From Cytobacillus pseudoceanisediminis (GTDB lineage Bacteria; Bacillota; Bacilli; Bacillales; Cytobacillaceae): DNA of 64,000 bases. Within the stretch, counting starts at the first letter, position 1. Each line of letters opens with the position of its first letter. Under the pieces are notes generated by a model. The model had not been told where the DNA came from. It saw only the letters and a list, made by a program, of their open reading frames with translations, and searched no databases. The translations under genes were made by a program, and so were the position numbers. Location of the stretch: assembly GCF_023516215.1 (NCBI RefSeq), contig NZ_CP097350.1, positions 186,001 through 250,000 of the forward strand, written 5' to 3'. Shown here in pieces: positions 8,974-17,019 of this stretch.

Positions 8974-9497
8974 TGACCATGACACCCCGCATCCGTAAAT
9001 TCGCGCTTACCACACATATCACTGCGTCTGTCGGGTGGCTCGGAGCGGTCATTGCTTACCTAGCTCTCGCAGCCGTTACTCAGATCAACCACGATGCACA
9101 GATGGTGCGTGCAGCCTATCTAGCATTAGATCCGATCACCAGCTACGTCATCGTCCCAATGTCCTTCGCTTCGCTGTTAACGGGAATTGTCATGTCCCTT
9201 TTCACGCATTGGGGATTGTTTAAGCACTATTGGGTGGTTTTCAAACTTCTTTTAACTGTCTTCGCTACCATCATTTTGCTTGGTTTCACACAGACACTTA
9301 ATAAAATGATCAGTTTAGCAGCAGATCCGACAACATCGATTCTTGACCTCCGTACAATGGGGGCTGGTATGAATCATGCTGTTGGAGCCCTATTGGTGTT
9401 GCTCATTATTACAATATTATCTGTCTACAAGCCTAGAGGCACAACCCGATATGGGTGGCGTAAGGAGCAGGAGAAGCGCAATTTGCCAAAACCGTGA
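8970..9497 (+). CDS. Four-helix integral membrane protein (DUF2269-like)
   Basis: A 175-residue protein with about four membrane helices: HITASVGWLGAVIAYLALAA (12-31), a second around 50-70, HYWVVFKLLLTVFATIILLG (87-107) and one around 135-153. His residues occur near helix ends (H16, H87, H136), the kind of pattern seen in small haem- or quinone-binding membrane proteins, but this is unproven. It starts inside the previous gene's stop (ATGA). Similar proteins are common in actinobacteria, and the GC-rich codons support transfer. Confidence 0.6.
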   Translation: MMTMTPRIRKFALTTHITASVGWLGAVIAYLALAAVTQINHDAQMVRAAYLALDPITSYVIVPMSFASLLTGIVMSLFTHWGLFKHYWVVFKLLLTVFATIILLGFTQTLNKMISLAADPTTSILDLRTMGAGMNHAVGALLVLLIITILSVYKPRGTTRYGWRKEQEKRNLPKP

Positions 9498-9590
9498 TGT
9501 AGTCTAGTAGGTGCTACCAACTTAAGTCAAATTTATTTAGTTGTTAGATAAAATGTTCAACATAAACCATTACTAGATAGGCAATCTAAA

Positions 9591-9619
9591 AACCTAACAC
9601 AGGCAGTGTTAGGTTTATC
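9591..9619 (+). terminator. Strong hairpin terminator
   Basis: AACCTAACAC and GTGTTAGGTT form a perfect 10-bp stem with loop AGGCA, about 95 bp after the membrane operon. Confidence 0.7.
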
Positions 9620-10005
9620 TATAATATAAACCAATACCTAAAGGGGTTAGTGAAATTTCTTGAATTGCTCATTTCCATTCAACTCATTCTGTGAGTCTGC
9701 CGCTCTGTTATTGAAAATGTTAAATCCTCATCCCAACGCCTCTCAGTCAAATAAAAAATCTCTTATTAATAAAGTAAAATTCACCTTTCATATTCTTATG
9801 CAAATTCTCCATTGCGGGTAGATATATAGGATTCTCCTATCGACTAATGCAGGGAGTATAGAATCTGGCATAGAGATGCATTTTTTTAAATAGTAGTAAT
9901 GTTGAAATAAAATCTTAATTATAATTAGAATGAGAATTGAAAATAAAAAAAGAGGTAAGTACTAAATTTGATTCCCCAAATAATACACCATTTGGAGGGG
10001 TATGT
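9620..10005. other. Intergenic, no gene seen
   Basis: AT-rich spacer before the methyltransferase. An upstream ATG at 9937 is in frame with the methyltransferase, but it has a poorer ribosome site and would add 23 unconserved-looking residues. Confidence 0.35.
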
Positions 10006-10644
10006 ATGGGATTTAAAAAATACTTTGCTTGTCAATCTAGAAGTCCCAAAGGTTTCATTGGTAAGTTAATGGGTAAGTTGATGAATAATATCAATGCTCC
10101 GATGAATGAAAAGACAATCCAATTACTCGATATTGAAGAACAGGATCATATACTAGAAATAGGTTTTGGTAACGGAAAATATATTGCAGATATTATTAAA
10201 AGAATAAAGGGAACTCATGTGTGCGGTATAGATTATTCTGATACAATGGTCCAGGCTGCAACCAAACTCAATAAGGCTTTCATCAAGCAGGGGAGAGTAC
10301 AGATCAAACAGGGAGATATAGAAAAAATTCCTTTTGACGATTCGATGTTCAATAAAATATTTTCAGTGAACACGATTTACTTTTGGTCTCGTCCAATTCT
10401 TGCCCTACGCGAGATAAGAAGAGTGCTCAAGCCGGGAGGTAGGTTGGTCATTTCGTTTCGTTCCAGGGAGATAATGACGGAAAGAGCATCTGATGACTAT
10501 GATTTTAAATTATATACTCCAGCAGCAGAGGAAATCGAGAACTTACTAACAAAAACCGGTTACTCAAGTATCAGGATAGAACATTTTATCGACAAGTCCA
10601 TAGACTATTATTGTGTAATAGCGGAAAAGCAAGGTACCGACTAG
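10006..10644 (+). CDS. Class I SAM-dependent methyltransferase
   Basis: About 212 residues, soluble. Motif I is ILEIGFGNGKYIADI, the acidic post-I residue lies in VCGIDYSD, motif II/III in KIFSVNTIYFW, and LREIRRVLKPGGRLVISFR is the post-motif typical of methyltransf_11 proteins. ATG 10006 is preceded by TGGAGGGG. The N-terminal SPKGFIGKLMGKLMN...INAPMNEKTIQLLDI region recurs in a Bacillaceae group of unknown substrate. The next gene is a TGA-containing glutaredoxin-like protein about 170 bp away, with no clear terminator between. Confidence 0.85.
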   Translation: MGFKKYFACQSRSPKGFIGKLMGKLMNNINAPMNEKTIQLLDIEEQDHILEIGFGNGKYIADIIKRIKGTHVCGIDYSDTMVQAATKLNKAFIKQGRVQIKQGDIEKIPFDDSMFNKIFSVNTIYFWSRPILALREIRRVLKPGGRLVISFRSREIMTERASDDYDFKLYTPAAEEIENLLTKTGYSSIRIEHFIDKSIDYYCVIAEKQGTD

Positions 10645-10816
10645 TCAAAAGTTATTGGCGATCCAGCTGCTAGGTGGGTAAGAGAGTCTAGATAAGGATG
10701 CGAAACCTATTGAAGCAGGCCTATATTCCGTACTTTTCAATTTGGTATATTTAATTACAATTTGTATTTATGGGTAAAATACAAATAGATAAGTCGAATA
10801 TAAAGGAGAGATAAAC

Positions 10817-11095
10817 TTGCAAAAATTGCAAATAGAATTATATTCAAGACCAACATGACTGGATTGTAAAGAAGCGAAGGAGTTTCTTTCGCAGCACGAT
10901 ATTAAATACATTGAATATGATTTGACCCAGGTCCCTGATAAAGAGGAGGAAATGATAGAAAGAACGGGTTCACGAATTGTACCTACTTTTGTAATAAAAG
11001 ATAAAAGACTTCCCGGTTTTATTAAACGCCCTGAGATTTTTATTGGTTTCGAGGTAAATAAGGACAAAATTGTAAAGTTACTAAATGTGCAATAA
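10817..11095 (+). CDS. Glutaredoxin-like protein with in-frame TGA at the first active-site Cys (candidate selenoprotein)
   Basis: Starting at TTG 10817 (AAAGGAG six bases upstream) and reading TGA 10856-10858 as one residue gives a 92-residue thioredoxin-fold protein: LQIELYSRPT, then TGA, then LDCKEAKEFL, later TGSRIVPTFVI with the cis-Pro and a final C-terminal helix. Relatives have CxxC at this spot, so the TGA replaces exactly the nucleophilic Cys, giving UxxC if decoded as selenocysteine. The rest of the frame is intact to TAA 11095 and strongly glutaredoxin-like. A hairpin lies at SECIS distance after the TGA. Glutaredoxin-like UxxC selenoproteins are known in bacteria. The alternative is a Cys-to-stop mutation or a base error; other nonsense codons occur in this window, so this is not settled. 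Confidence 0.65.
10874..10892 (+). promoter_or_regulatory. SECIS-like hairpin inside the glutaredoxin-like gene
   Basis: GCGAAGGA pairs with TCTTTCGC (8 bp, one G-U) around loop GTT. The loop's first base is G and lies 23 bases after the TGA. Bacterial SECIS elements are stem-loops at this distance with a G at the start of the apical loop, so the fit is good, but short hairpins are common and chance is possible. Confidence 0.5.
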
Positions 11096-11362
11096 TATAA
11101 ATTAAAAAACAGATAAGCATGTAGATAAGGATTTAGAATTATAAGTTTTTGACTGAAATTAGAAACTAATAAATTTTATTTAACCTCAAGCTCTTTTATT
11201 CAAAATTTTAATAGTTACACAAACAAGTTAATATATTATAAAGGACCGCCAATAGGTGGTCTCATTTATTTTGTTTAGTGTTGAGTTTAATTTAGTTAGG
11301 CATTTAAGATAAAAAACATAATGTTTCTATTCAATTAAGGCAATGGGGGATTACCATACAAC

Positions 11363-11390
11363 TATTCGTATAATAACTATTTTACGAATA
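11363..11390 (+). repeat. dif-like recombination site, left copy
   Basis: Two 11-bp arms, TATTCGTATAA and TTTTACGAATA, are separated by 6 bp (TAACTA), the 11-6-11 layout of tyrosine-recombinase core sites. The arms are inverted copies of each other. A closely related site in opposite orientation lies at 12417-12444, so the pair brackets the toxin-antitoxin gene. It is not the standard Bacillus chromosomal dif sequence. Confidence 0.6.
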
Positions 11391-11582
11391 GTTATAATCG
11401 ACATGTAAACAAGGGCCTGCTATAATTAATATACTTAGTATTCTTTATATTTTTGAATAAGAAATTAATTAGTTTATTATCACGATGAAATTATACATAA
11501 TTGGAGTTATACCATCCGACATTTTCCACCTTTAAAGTTAAAGATCAATCTCAGGATTTTTAGTAAAGGAGCGGTTTAAATA

Positions 11583-12383
11583 TTGAATCCACACCTTGAA
11601 GAAACCATTATAGATGTACTACGTGAAAAATTATCCCCCGATTGGATAGTTATATTTGGTTCAACTGTCAGTGGAAATACCCATAAGGAAAGTGACATTG
11701 ATATTGCATATTTGGGTGACACAATAAAAGCGGATAAATATCAAATATTCATGATTGCTCAGGAATTAGCAGCAAAACTCAACAAAGATGTGGACCTCAT
11801 TGATTTAAACCAGGCCAGCACAGTATTTCAAGCCCAAATAGTTCAATCCGGAACAACTATTTATTGTACCAATGAGCACAAAAAAGCTGAATTTGAAGTT
11901 AGAGTATTAAAAATGTATGCGAAGCTAAACGAGGAGCGATCAGAAATTTTAAAAAAATTGACGAAAGCGGGACAATTTATGAAAAGTGATGTAATTTTAA
12001 ACAAAATAAATATAATTGAACGCTGTATTAAACGAATACACGAAGAATACGACAAGAACCCAAAAAATCTAGAGAATTATACAAAGCAAGATTCCATTAT
12101 TTTAAATCTACAGCGGGCTTGTGAGGCAAGTATTGACTTGGGTATGCACATAGTAGCTGTTAAAAAGCTGGGACTCCCACAGCAAAGCCGGGATGCCTTT
12201 ACCCTATTGGAATCTGAAGGTATTATTCCCTCCTCTCTTTCAGATAAGATGAAAGCTATGGTTGGATTTCGTAATATCGCGGTTCATGATTACCAAGAAA
12301 TCAATTTAGTGATCCTTCAAAAGATACTTGATAATCATTTAGTGGATTTCTTTGAATATACAAAAACCATTTTAATGCACTGA
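11583..12383 (+). CDS. Fused MntA nucleotidyltransferase-HepT protein (type VII toxin-antitoxin)
   Basis: One 266-residue protein carries both partners of the HepT/MntA system. Residues 1-105 are the minimal nucleotidyltransferase antitoxin, with FGSTVSGN (G26, S27) and the metal-binding DIDIAYL (D38, D40). Residues about 115-266 are the HEPN toxin HepT, ending in FRNIAVHDYQ, the R-x4-H-x-Y RNase motif at R230, H235, Y237. In described systems MntA polyadenylates (AMPylates) the HepT Tyr and silences the RNase. Partners are normally separate genes, so the fusion is unusual. TTG 11583 follows AAAGGAG. The gene is bracketed by dif-like sites. Confidence 0.85.
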   Translation: MNPHLEETIIDVLREKLSPDWIVIFGSTVSGNTHKESDIDIAYLGDTIKADKYQIFMIAQELAAKLNKDVDLIDLNQASTVFQAQIVQSGTTIYCTNEHKKAEFEVRVLKMYAKLNEERSEILKKLTKAGQFMKSDVILNKINIIERCIKRIHEEYDKNPKNLENYTKQDSIILNLQRACEASIDLGMHIVAVKKLGLPQQSRDAFTLLESEGIIPSSLSDKMKAMVGFRNIAVHDYQEINLVILQKILDNHLVDFFEYTKTILMH

Positions 12384-12416
12384 TCTAGTTTTAGATAATA
12401 TTATTATGTAAATTAC

Positions 12417-12444
12417 TATTCGTAATAATTGTATTATACGAACA
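12417..12444 (-). repeat. dif-like recombination site, right copy (opposite orientation)
   Basis: Read on the minus strand: arm TGTTCGTATAA, 6-bp centre TACAAT, arm TATTACGAATA. The arms match those of 11363-11390 at 10 of 11 and 10 of 11 positions while the centres differ. The stop codon of the neighbouring recombinase remnant lies within this site. Confidence 0.6.
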
Positions 12445-12657
12445 TTAGTTCCATTATTTTACACCCATAATCATACAGTTCTTTTCTTGCCTCATGATTT
12501 AAACGAGCATACAGCTGCGTTTGTTGTGGGCCATTATGCCCTAAAAGAACCTGTATACAGGCTAACGGCATTCTATTCCGTGCTAAATGCAGAAAAGGTA
12601 GGGCGAAATATAAACAATTCGCTCTTTTTTACGTTTCCCTTTTGGTATTGTTATCAT
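12434..12657 (-). pseudogene. Tyrosine recombinase (XerD/integrase type), C-terminal remnant
   Basis: The minus strand carries pieces of an integrase catalytic domain in two frames: GKRKKERIVYISP (the usual GKGxKER.VP box, from about 12657) and then MPLACIQVLLGHNGPQQTQLYARL, containing the conserved LGH and the region of the catalytic Tyr, to TAA at 12434-12436. The RHxxRH box between them is missing, so the gene is inactive. It ends inside the dif-like site, the arrangement expected when a recombinase gene abuts its own attachment site. Confidence 0.65.
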
Positions 12658-12766
12658 ACGTTCCGGTCAATTAATATCCTCTTTTTTCATGTCAACTAAC
12701 TATATAAGGCACACAGTCCTGGCATATTGTCATAATGATAGTAAGTTGCACTCTAGAATAACCAAA

Positions 12767-12800
12767 GGAATGTCTCAATTCTGAAGACATTCCCTTTTCT
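12767..12800 (+). terminator. Hairpin terminator
   Basis: GGAATGTC pairs with GACATTCC over an 11-base loop, then CTTTTCT. Confidence 0.6.
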
Positions 12801-12986
12801 ATCAAGATATATTTAGTTCTTACCATTTTTATTTAAATACAACTCTTCACAATCTTTAAACTCATTTTCAATAATTACAGGAATGCTGATCTTATTGTCA
12901 AAAAAGCTGTCTTCTGACTGCTCTTAGAGTTTTCCCATTCAAACATTTTTATAAATCAAACTTTAGCTTCACATCTTACTAAGTCA

Positions 12987-13017
12987 TAAAATAGCACCTC
13001 ATGTGAGATGCTAAAAA
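12987..13017 (-). terminator. Terminator of the darTG operon
   Basis: On the minus strand TAGCATCTC pairs with GAGGTGCTA, followed by TTTT, just after the darG stop. Confidence 0.65.
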
Positions 13018-13027
13018 GTTTTGCTAT

Positions 13028-14068
13028 TTAACTATGATGGGAAGTACGCCTTTGGCTAAGCGTGAACCCCATTAACGTTTTTTCAATAATATCCGTTTCG
13101 AATAACTTTTCAATTCCATTGATGATTTCCTCTTTAGAAAACCTATTTGCCTTATCTTCTGACCAGCACTTAAACTCATCGACAATTTCTTCCTGAGATA
13201 GTTCTCCTTTCTCCTTTAATAAATAAGTAATTGTCGATAAGCATTCCAGTTCATGGTTAGAACTTAAATTGTTAACGTACTCTGCTGCTATTTTGATAAA
13301 TGGCACTAAAGTTCCCAATTTAAATTCTACCTGACCGCTCACAATTTTATTGTAGAGAATCCCATATGCTTCTTCAGTATTCATCACACCATGATATTTC
13401 TGAAATTCTTTGATATTCCTGCTAATGATGGCAATAGAGTTATCGTATGGACCGTATTTATGTCTAGTGAAATTGAAGTAACTTTCCCTAGAAAACACAT
13501 CCATATAGAAAGCTGTTTTTTGAAGTCTTAACGTATCAAATTTATTAAGGTGATGTTTAATACTCATTAATATAAGCGCTGATAAACTTAGATTAGGTTC
13601 TGCTTTTGGTTGTGATACGTAATTTTGAGATGGTTCAAAAATGTAAATTTGAACCTTTTCATCTACTACTGCCAATTTTTTCTCGATTATCGTTTTCACT
13701 TCGCTCCAAACTAGTCCTCCATTACCAGCTCCTAAAGGCGGAATAGCTATGGATTGAATACCTAAATTATCAATTAATGGTATGAGTTCATCCAGTCCTT
13801 TTTCTACATATTCTATTTTGGATTTTGCTCTCCATTTATTTTTAGTTGGGAAATTCACTATAATTTTACCGTCTTCTATAAAATAGTGAAGCTTTCCAAT
13901 CTGTAGCTCACCTGTCTTACAAGCTTTGACATAATCCTTATTGTTCTCCGGAAATTTCAACTTAAATTGATATGCAATACCTTTTCCCATATACCCTTCA
14001 CAGTTTACAGTATTAACCAGAGCCTCAGCTGACGATTTTAGTAAGTCACCTGTTGTATAAATAATCAC
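13028..14068 (-). CDS. darG: DarG-type antitoxin (macrodomain ADP-ribosyl-DNA hydrolase)
   Basis: A 346-residue protein. Residues 1-150 form a macrodomain: IIYTTGDLLKSSAEALVNTVNCEGYMGKGIA with the adenosine-binding Asp and the catalytic-loop VNTVN..G.MGKGIA, and later IAIPPLGAGNGGL. The C-terminal 190 residues, helical (HKYGPYDNSI, SQEEIVDEFKCW), correspond to the extra domain that holds DarT. DarG removes ADP-ribose from DNA and also binds the toxin. It lies 32 bp downstream of darT on the same strand; the toxin-first order is usual for DarTG. Confidence 0.9.
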   Translation of the reverse strand: MIIYTTGDLLKSSAEALVNTVNCEGYMGKGIAYQFKLKFPENNKDYVKACKTGELQIGKLHYFIEDGKIIVNFPTKNKWRAKSKIEYVEKGLDELIPLIDNLGIQSIAIPPLGAGNGGLVWSEVKTIIEKKLAVVDEKVQIYIFEPSQNYVSQPKAEPNLSLSALILMSIKHHLNKFDTLRLQKTAFYMDVFSRESYFNFTRHKYGPYDNSIAIISRNIKEFQKYHGVMNTEEAYGILYNKIVSGQVEFKLGTLVPFIKIAAEYVNNLSSNHELECLSTITYLLKEKGELSQEEIVDEFKCWSEDKANRFSKEEIINGIEKLFETDIIEKTLMGFTLSQRRTSHHS

Positions 14069-14100
14069 GTTTTCACCTCACTTTCTTTTAGCAGATTTTT

Positions 14101-14694
14101 CTATAACCACCGTCCAACATCCACAAACGGTGGCGTTTTGTTAATACCTTTAGAATGCAATTTATTCATAACAACCGACCTTGTTCCTTCATTTTTCACA
14201 TAAATGCAATGAAAGAGCTTAGCAGGAACAGTTAAAGGCGTCAAACATTCAGCCATTTTTACATTCTTAGTATATCGATCTTCCGTACCTAGTTTGTGCA
14301 TCGTATCCCAATCGATTGCTTCAAAACCTTCTTCATAGTCATATAATTGATAATTTTCTTCAATATTAAGTGGATGTCTTGGTAATATTTTAAACTTATT
14401 ATGTTTAGCTAATTCTCTTGTAATACAAATATACATAAAGTCTTCATCTTCATATGTGCTTTTTACAGCAACATCAAATGAAGAATAGGGATGAAAGTGA
14501 AATGGAGTATATACATCCAGTCCAAGTTCTGTACGTTTAGAAATAATCTTTGAATCTGCAATATCAAAGAAACGAACATCATTATCCTTAACTAATTTCC
14601 TTGATATTAAACCATGCTCCAATATGGAGTCTAAATTCGACAATCGAGTCAAATGATATAAGAGTTTTCCCTTTTTTATATTCCCTATCGCCAT
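14101..14694 (-). CDS. darT: DarT-type DNA ADP-ribosyltransferase toxin
   Basis: A 197-residue DarT-family (DUF4433) enzyme: LLYHLTRLSNLDSILEHGLIS at the N-terminus, the NAD-pocket stretch DVYTPFHFHPYSSFDVAVK at 60-78, R54 in the expected Arg position, and VKMAECLTP with E149 as the catalytic Glu. DarT enzymes attach ADP-ribose to thymidine (or guanosine) in single-stranded DNA, blocking replication; DarTG acts in phage defence. Length fits an intact toxin. First gene of the two-gene operon; about 200 bp of AT-rich promoter region precedes it. Confidence 0.9.
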   Translation of the reverse strand: MAIGNIKKGKLLYHLTRLSNLDSILEHGLISRKLVKDNDVRFFDIADSKIISKRTELGLDVYTPFHFHPYSSFDVAVKSTYEDEDFMYICITRELAKHNKFKILPRHPLNIEENYQLYDYEEGFEAIDWDTMHKLGTEDRYTKNVKMAECLTPLTVPAKLFHCIYVKNEGTRSVVMNKLHSKGINKTPPFVDVGRWL

Positions 14695-14889
14695 GTTAAA
14701 ATTCCACCTTAATATAATACTATCAATATAGCAAGCATGTTAGTTTCATTCTATAATTATACCATATTGTGGAATAGCCACATTAGCAATTTTATAATAA
14801 AGCTAAGTACATTCCTTCCAGAAATAATTTTTTTGCACAGTATAGGTCTAATACGCCATAACAGATTAATTTATCTTATTCAACAAACC

Positions 14890-15158
14890 TGCCCCGTTAG
14901 CCATCCATGAAGCACAAAAATCAGTGCTTCACCACAGAGAATGAAAATGGTTTTGAACCGTCAATACTTATTCTACGGCTGGAGAGGAAGGTCGCTGAAC
15001 TATAGTGCGTTAGAGCCCATCCGTTAGTCTAACTCCACCGACCACGGTGCACCACTGACTGTAGCTCCCTTACGGGAAGCACACATGGTAGATTAATCCT
15101 ATTTCTGGTTGATGCACCAGCCTCTACTTTAATGATTGCCGTAGAAAGGATGTTTTCA
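14890..15158 (+). ncRNA. Candidate bridge-RNA region of IS110 element 3
   Basis: This GC-richer non-coding stretch lies directly upstream of the third IS110 transposase. It contains a hairpin TGAAGCAC/GTGCTTCA (14908-14931) and GCTCCC-TTAC-GGGAAGC near 15062-15080, with other short pairs between. Known bridge RNAs of IS110-subgroup elements occupy this position. No open frame of note. The RNA is inferred from location and structure. Confidence 0.4.
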
Positions 15159-16317
15159 ATGGATGTAGTCAATGAAAGAGCTTGTGGTATGGATGTCCAT
15201 AAGGACAACATTACTGCCTGTATTATCACGCCTGAAGGAAAGGAGGTTAAAACTTTTTCTACTAAGACTGTATTTCTATTGAAGTTGATTGACTGGGTTA
15301 AGCAATATAACTGTACACATGTAGCATGGAAAGCACGAGCGTTTATTGGAAATCGTAAAATTACTGGAAGCTGAGGATATCGAGTTTTTAGTGGTGAATG
15401 CCCAACACATGAAGGCTGTTCCAGGACGTAAGACAGATGTAAAAGATGCAGAATGGATTGCCAAACTGCTTCGCCACGGGCAGCTTAAAGCCAGTTATAT
15501 TCCCGACCGGAATCAACGTGAACTTCGCGAGCTCGTTCGTTATCGCCGAAGCATCATTGAGGAGCGTGCAAGACAACATAACCGGATTCAAAAGGTGTTA
15601 GAAGACGCAAACATTAAGCTGGGATCAGTGTTTCGGGTGTACTAGGTGTTTCGGCGAGACATCCTTGACGCAATCGCAGATGGCGAAGAGGATCCTGAGA
15701 AACTAGCAAACTTCGTACGACGCACCATGAAAAAGAAGAAGGAAGAATTGAAACTAGCTTTAAAAGGCTATATTAACTCACATCAACGGTTAATGTTGAA
15801 AACCATTTTGGGCCACATTGATTTTCTGACTGAACAGATCGAGATGCTCGATCAAGAAGTTGCGAAAAGAGTAAGCTCTCATCAAGAGGATGTGGAAATA
15901 CTTGATTCAATTCCTGGCATTGCGACAAGAATGGCTGAACAAATCCTTTCTGAAATCGGAACTGATGTAAAAAAGCAGTATCCCACTGCAGCCCATATGT
16001 GTTCCTGGGCAGGCTTGGTTCCAGGACAGAATGAAAGTGCAGGAAAAAGGAAATCGGCTAAAACTAAAAAAGGAAACAAGTATTTAAAGTCCGCTTTGAC
16101 TGAGGCAGCTCATTCGGTAAGGGGATCCAAAAACTATCTCGGAGCACTGTATAGGCGTACAGCCTCAGGAAAAGGCAAGAAACGCGCTGGTATTGTCGTC
16201 GCTCACGCCATATTACGTATCTCTTATTATCTTCTAACTCGTAAAGAATTGTATGTAGACTTGGGCGAAGACCACTTTGATAAACAGAGACAACAATTAG
16301 ACGACTCGAAAGCTTAG
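15159..16317 (+). pseudogene. IS110-family transposase (element 3), multiply broken
   Basis: ATG 15159 with GAAAGGA upstream begins MDVVNERACGMDVHKDNITACII, the first DEDD Asp. The frame then breaks near 15322-15360 (expected AMESTSVYWKP), continues as KLLEAEDIEFLVVNAQHMKAVPGRKTDVKDAEWIAKLLR, meets a TAG at 15643-15645 amid compensating small deletions, and resumes to 16317 with the hairpin-helix DSIPGIATRMAEQILSEIGT and SWAGLVPG...KTKKGNKYLK. At least three lesions make this a true decayed copy rather than one sequencing slip. It sits between darTG and the Ubl operon. Confidence 0.88.
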
Positions 16318-16587
16318 GATACACAGAAACGTTGGAAGAGCCTAAAGCATCCTAATTCCAGTCAAACTAATTACCATAGATCCTAATGTGGCGCTCTCCC
16401 CTTAAAAAAAACAAATGAGCTGCGTCTTCTTCAGTATTGCCTTTTTTTGAGAATTGCAGAAGTTAATTTCATGGTAGTGCATAATTCTATAGTACTATTT
16501 AGCGAAGAGTTCACTGTGAACACATCTTGTCTTTACCCTTAGCTGTAACAAAGATAGGTATATTTCATTTTTAACTTTCTTCAATTT

Positions 16588-16620
16588 AAAAAGACCTGGT
16601 AACATAACCAAGTCTTTAAA
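16588..16620 (-). terminator. Terminator of the Ubl operon
   Basis: On the minus strand AAAGACTTGGT pairs with ACCAGGTCTTT and is followed by a T-run, about 30 bp after the DUF6527 gene. Confidence 0.7.
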
Positions 16621-16647
16621 TTGTTCTTATTAAAATAACATGAAGAA

Positions 16648-17019
16648 TTAAAGCTTAAAAAGTCTTTTAATCTTATCAATTAGACGATTACTCTTTTGAA
16701 CATGCTTTTTTACAGACTCTTGATCATTATTTATAACTTCTTGAATGGCAGTTTTTGATATTGATCCTGCCCAAACTATCTTATCATTTGTAATAAAGTA
16801 ATGTGATTGACAAGGGTGACTCCAATTTCCTATAGATGGGGAAAGTGATACCGTTTCGCCGTCATATGTTAATTTCCATCTCGATGGTGAAAGCGAAGTG
16901 ACAATGTTAGCTCCGCATCCACACGCACATTTATGTTTCGCGATATCATACTCAATCGAAATATATAATACATTTTGTTCAATTTCTGATGGGATAAACT
17001 CAACAAATTTATGTTGCAT
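16648..17019 (-). CDS. DUF6527-type zinc-binding protein of the Ubl operon
   Basis: A 123-residue protein with the DUF6527 pattern: HKCACGCG (H29, C31, C33, C35), PSRWKLTYDGETVSLSPSIGNW, then HPCQSHYFI (H68, C70, H73) and KIVWAG. The Cys/His set should hold a zinc ion. The family recurs beside ubiquitin-like, E2 and E1 genes in bacterial conjugation operons, where it has been suggested to act as a processing or removal enzyme; that role is inference here. Its start overlaps the end of the E1-like gene by 11 bases, so translation is coupled. A terminator follows. Confidence 0.8.
   Translation of the reverse strand: MQHKFVEFIPSEIEQNVLYISIEYDIAKHKCACGCGANIVTSLSPSRWKLTYDGETVSLSPSIGNWSHPCQSHYFITNDKIVWAGSISKTAIQEVINNDQESVKKHVQKSNRLIDKIKRLFKL

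Noticed and set aside
10768..11067. A 99-residue minus-strand frame opposite the glutaredoxin-like gene
   Set aside because: It is the shadow of a clearly glutaredoxin-like plus-strand frame, has no ribosome site, and its sequence matches nothing.
11363..12444. Resemblance of the inverted arms to loxP (TTCGTATA)
   Set aside because: The centre length is 6, not 8, the arms are 11 not 13 bp, and a Xer-like remnant lies beside it; the match to loxP is a short coincidence.
12434..12657. Functional integrase for the defence island
   Set aside because: Only the C-terminal part remains, in two frames and without the RHxxRH box.
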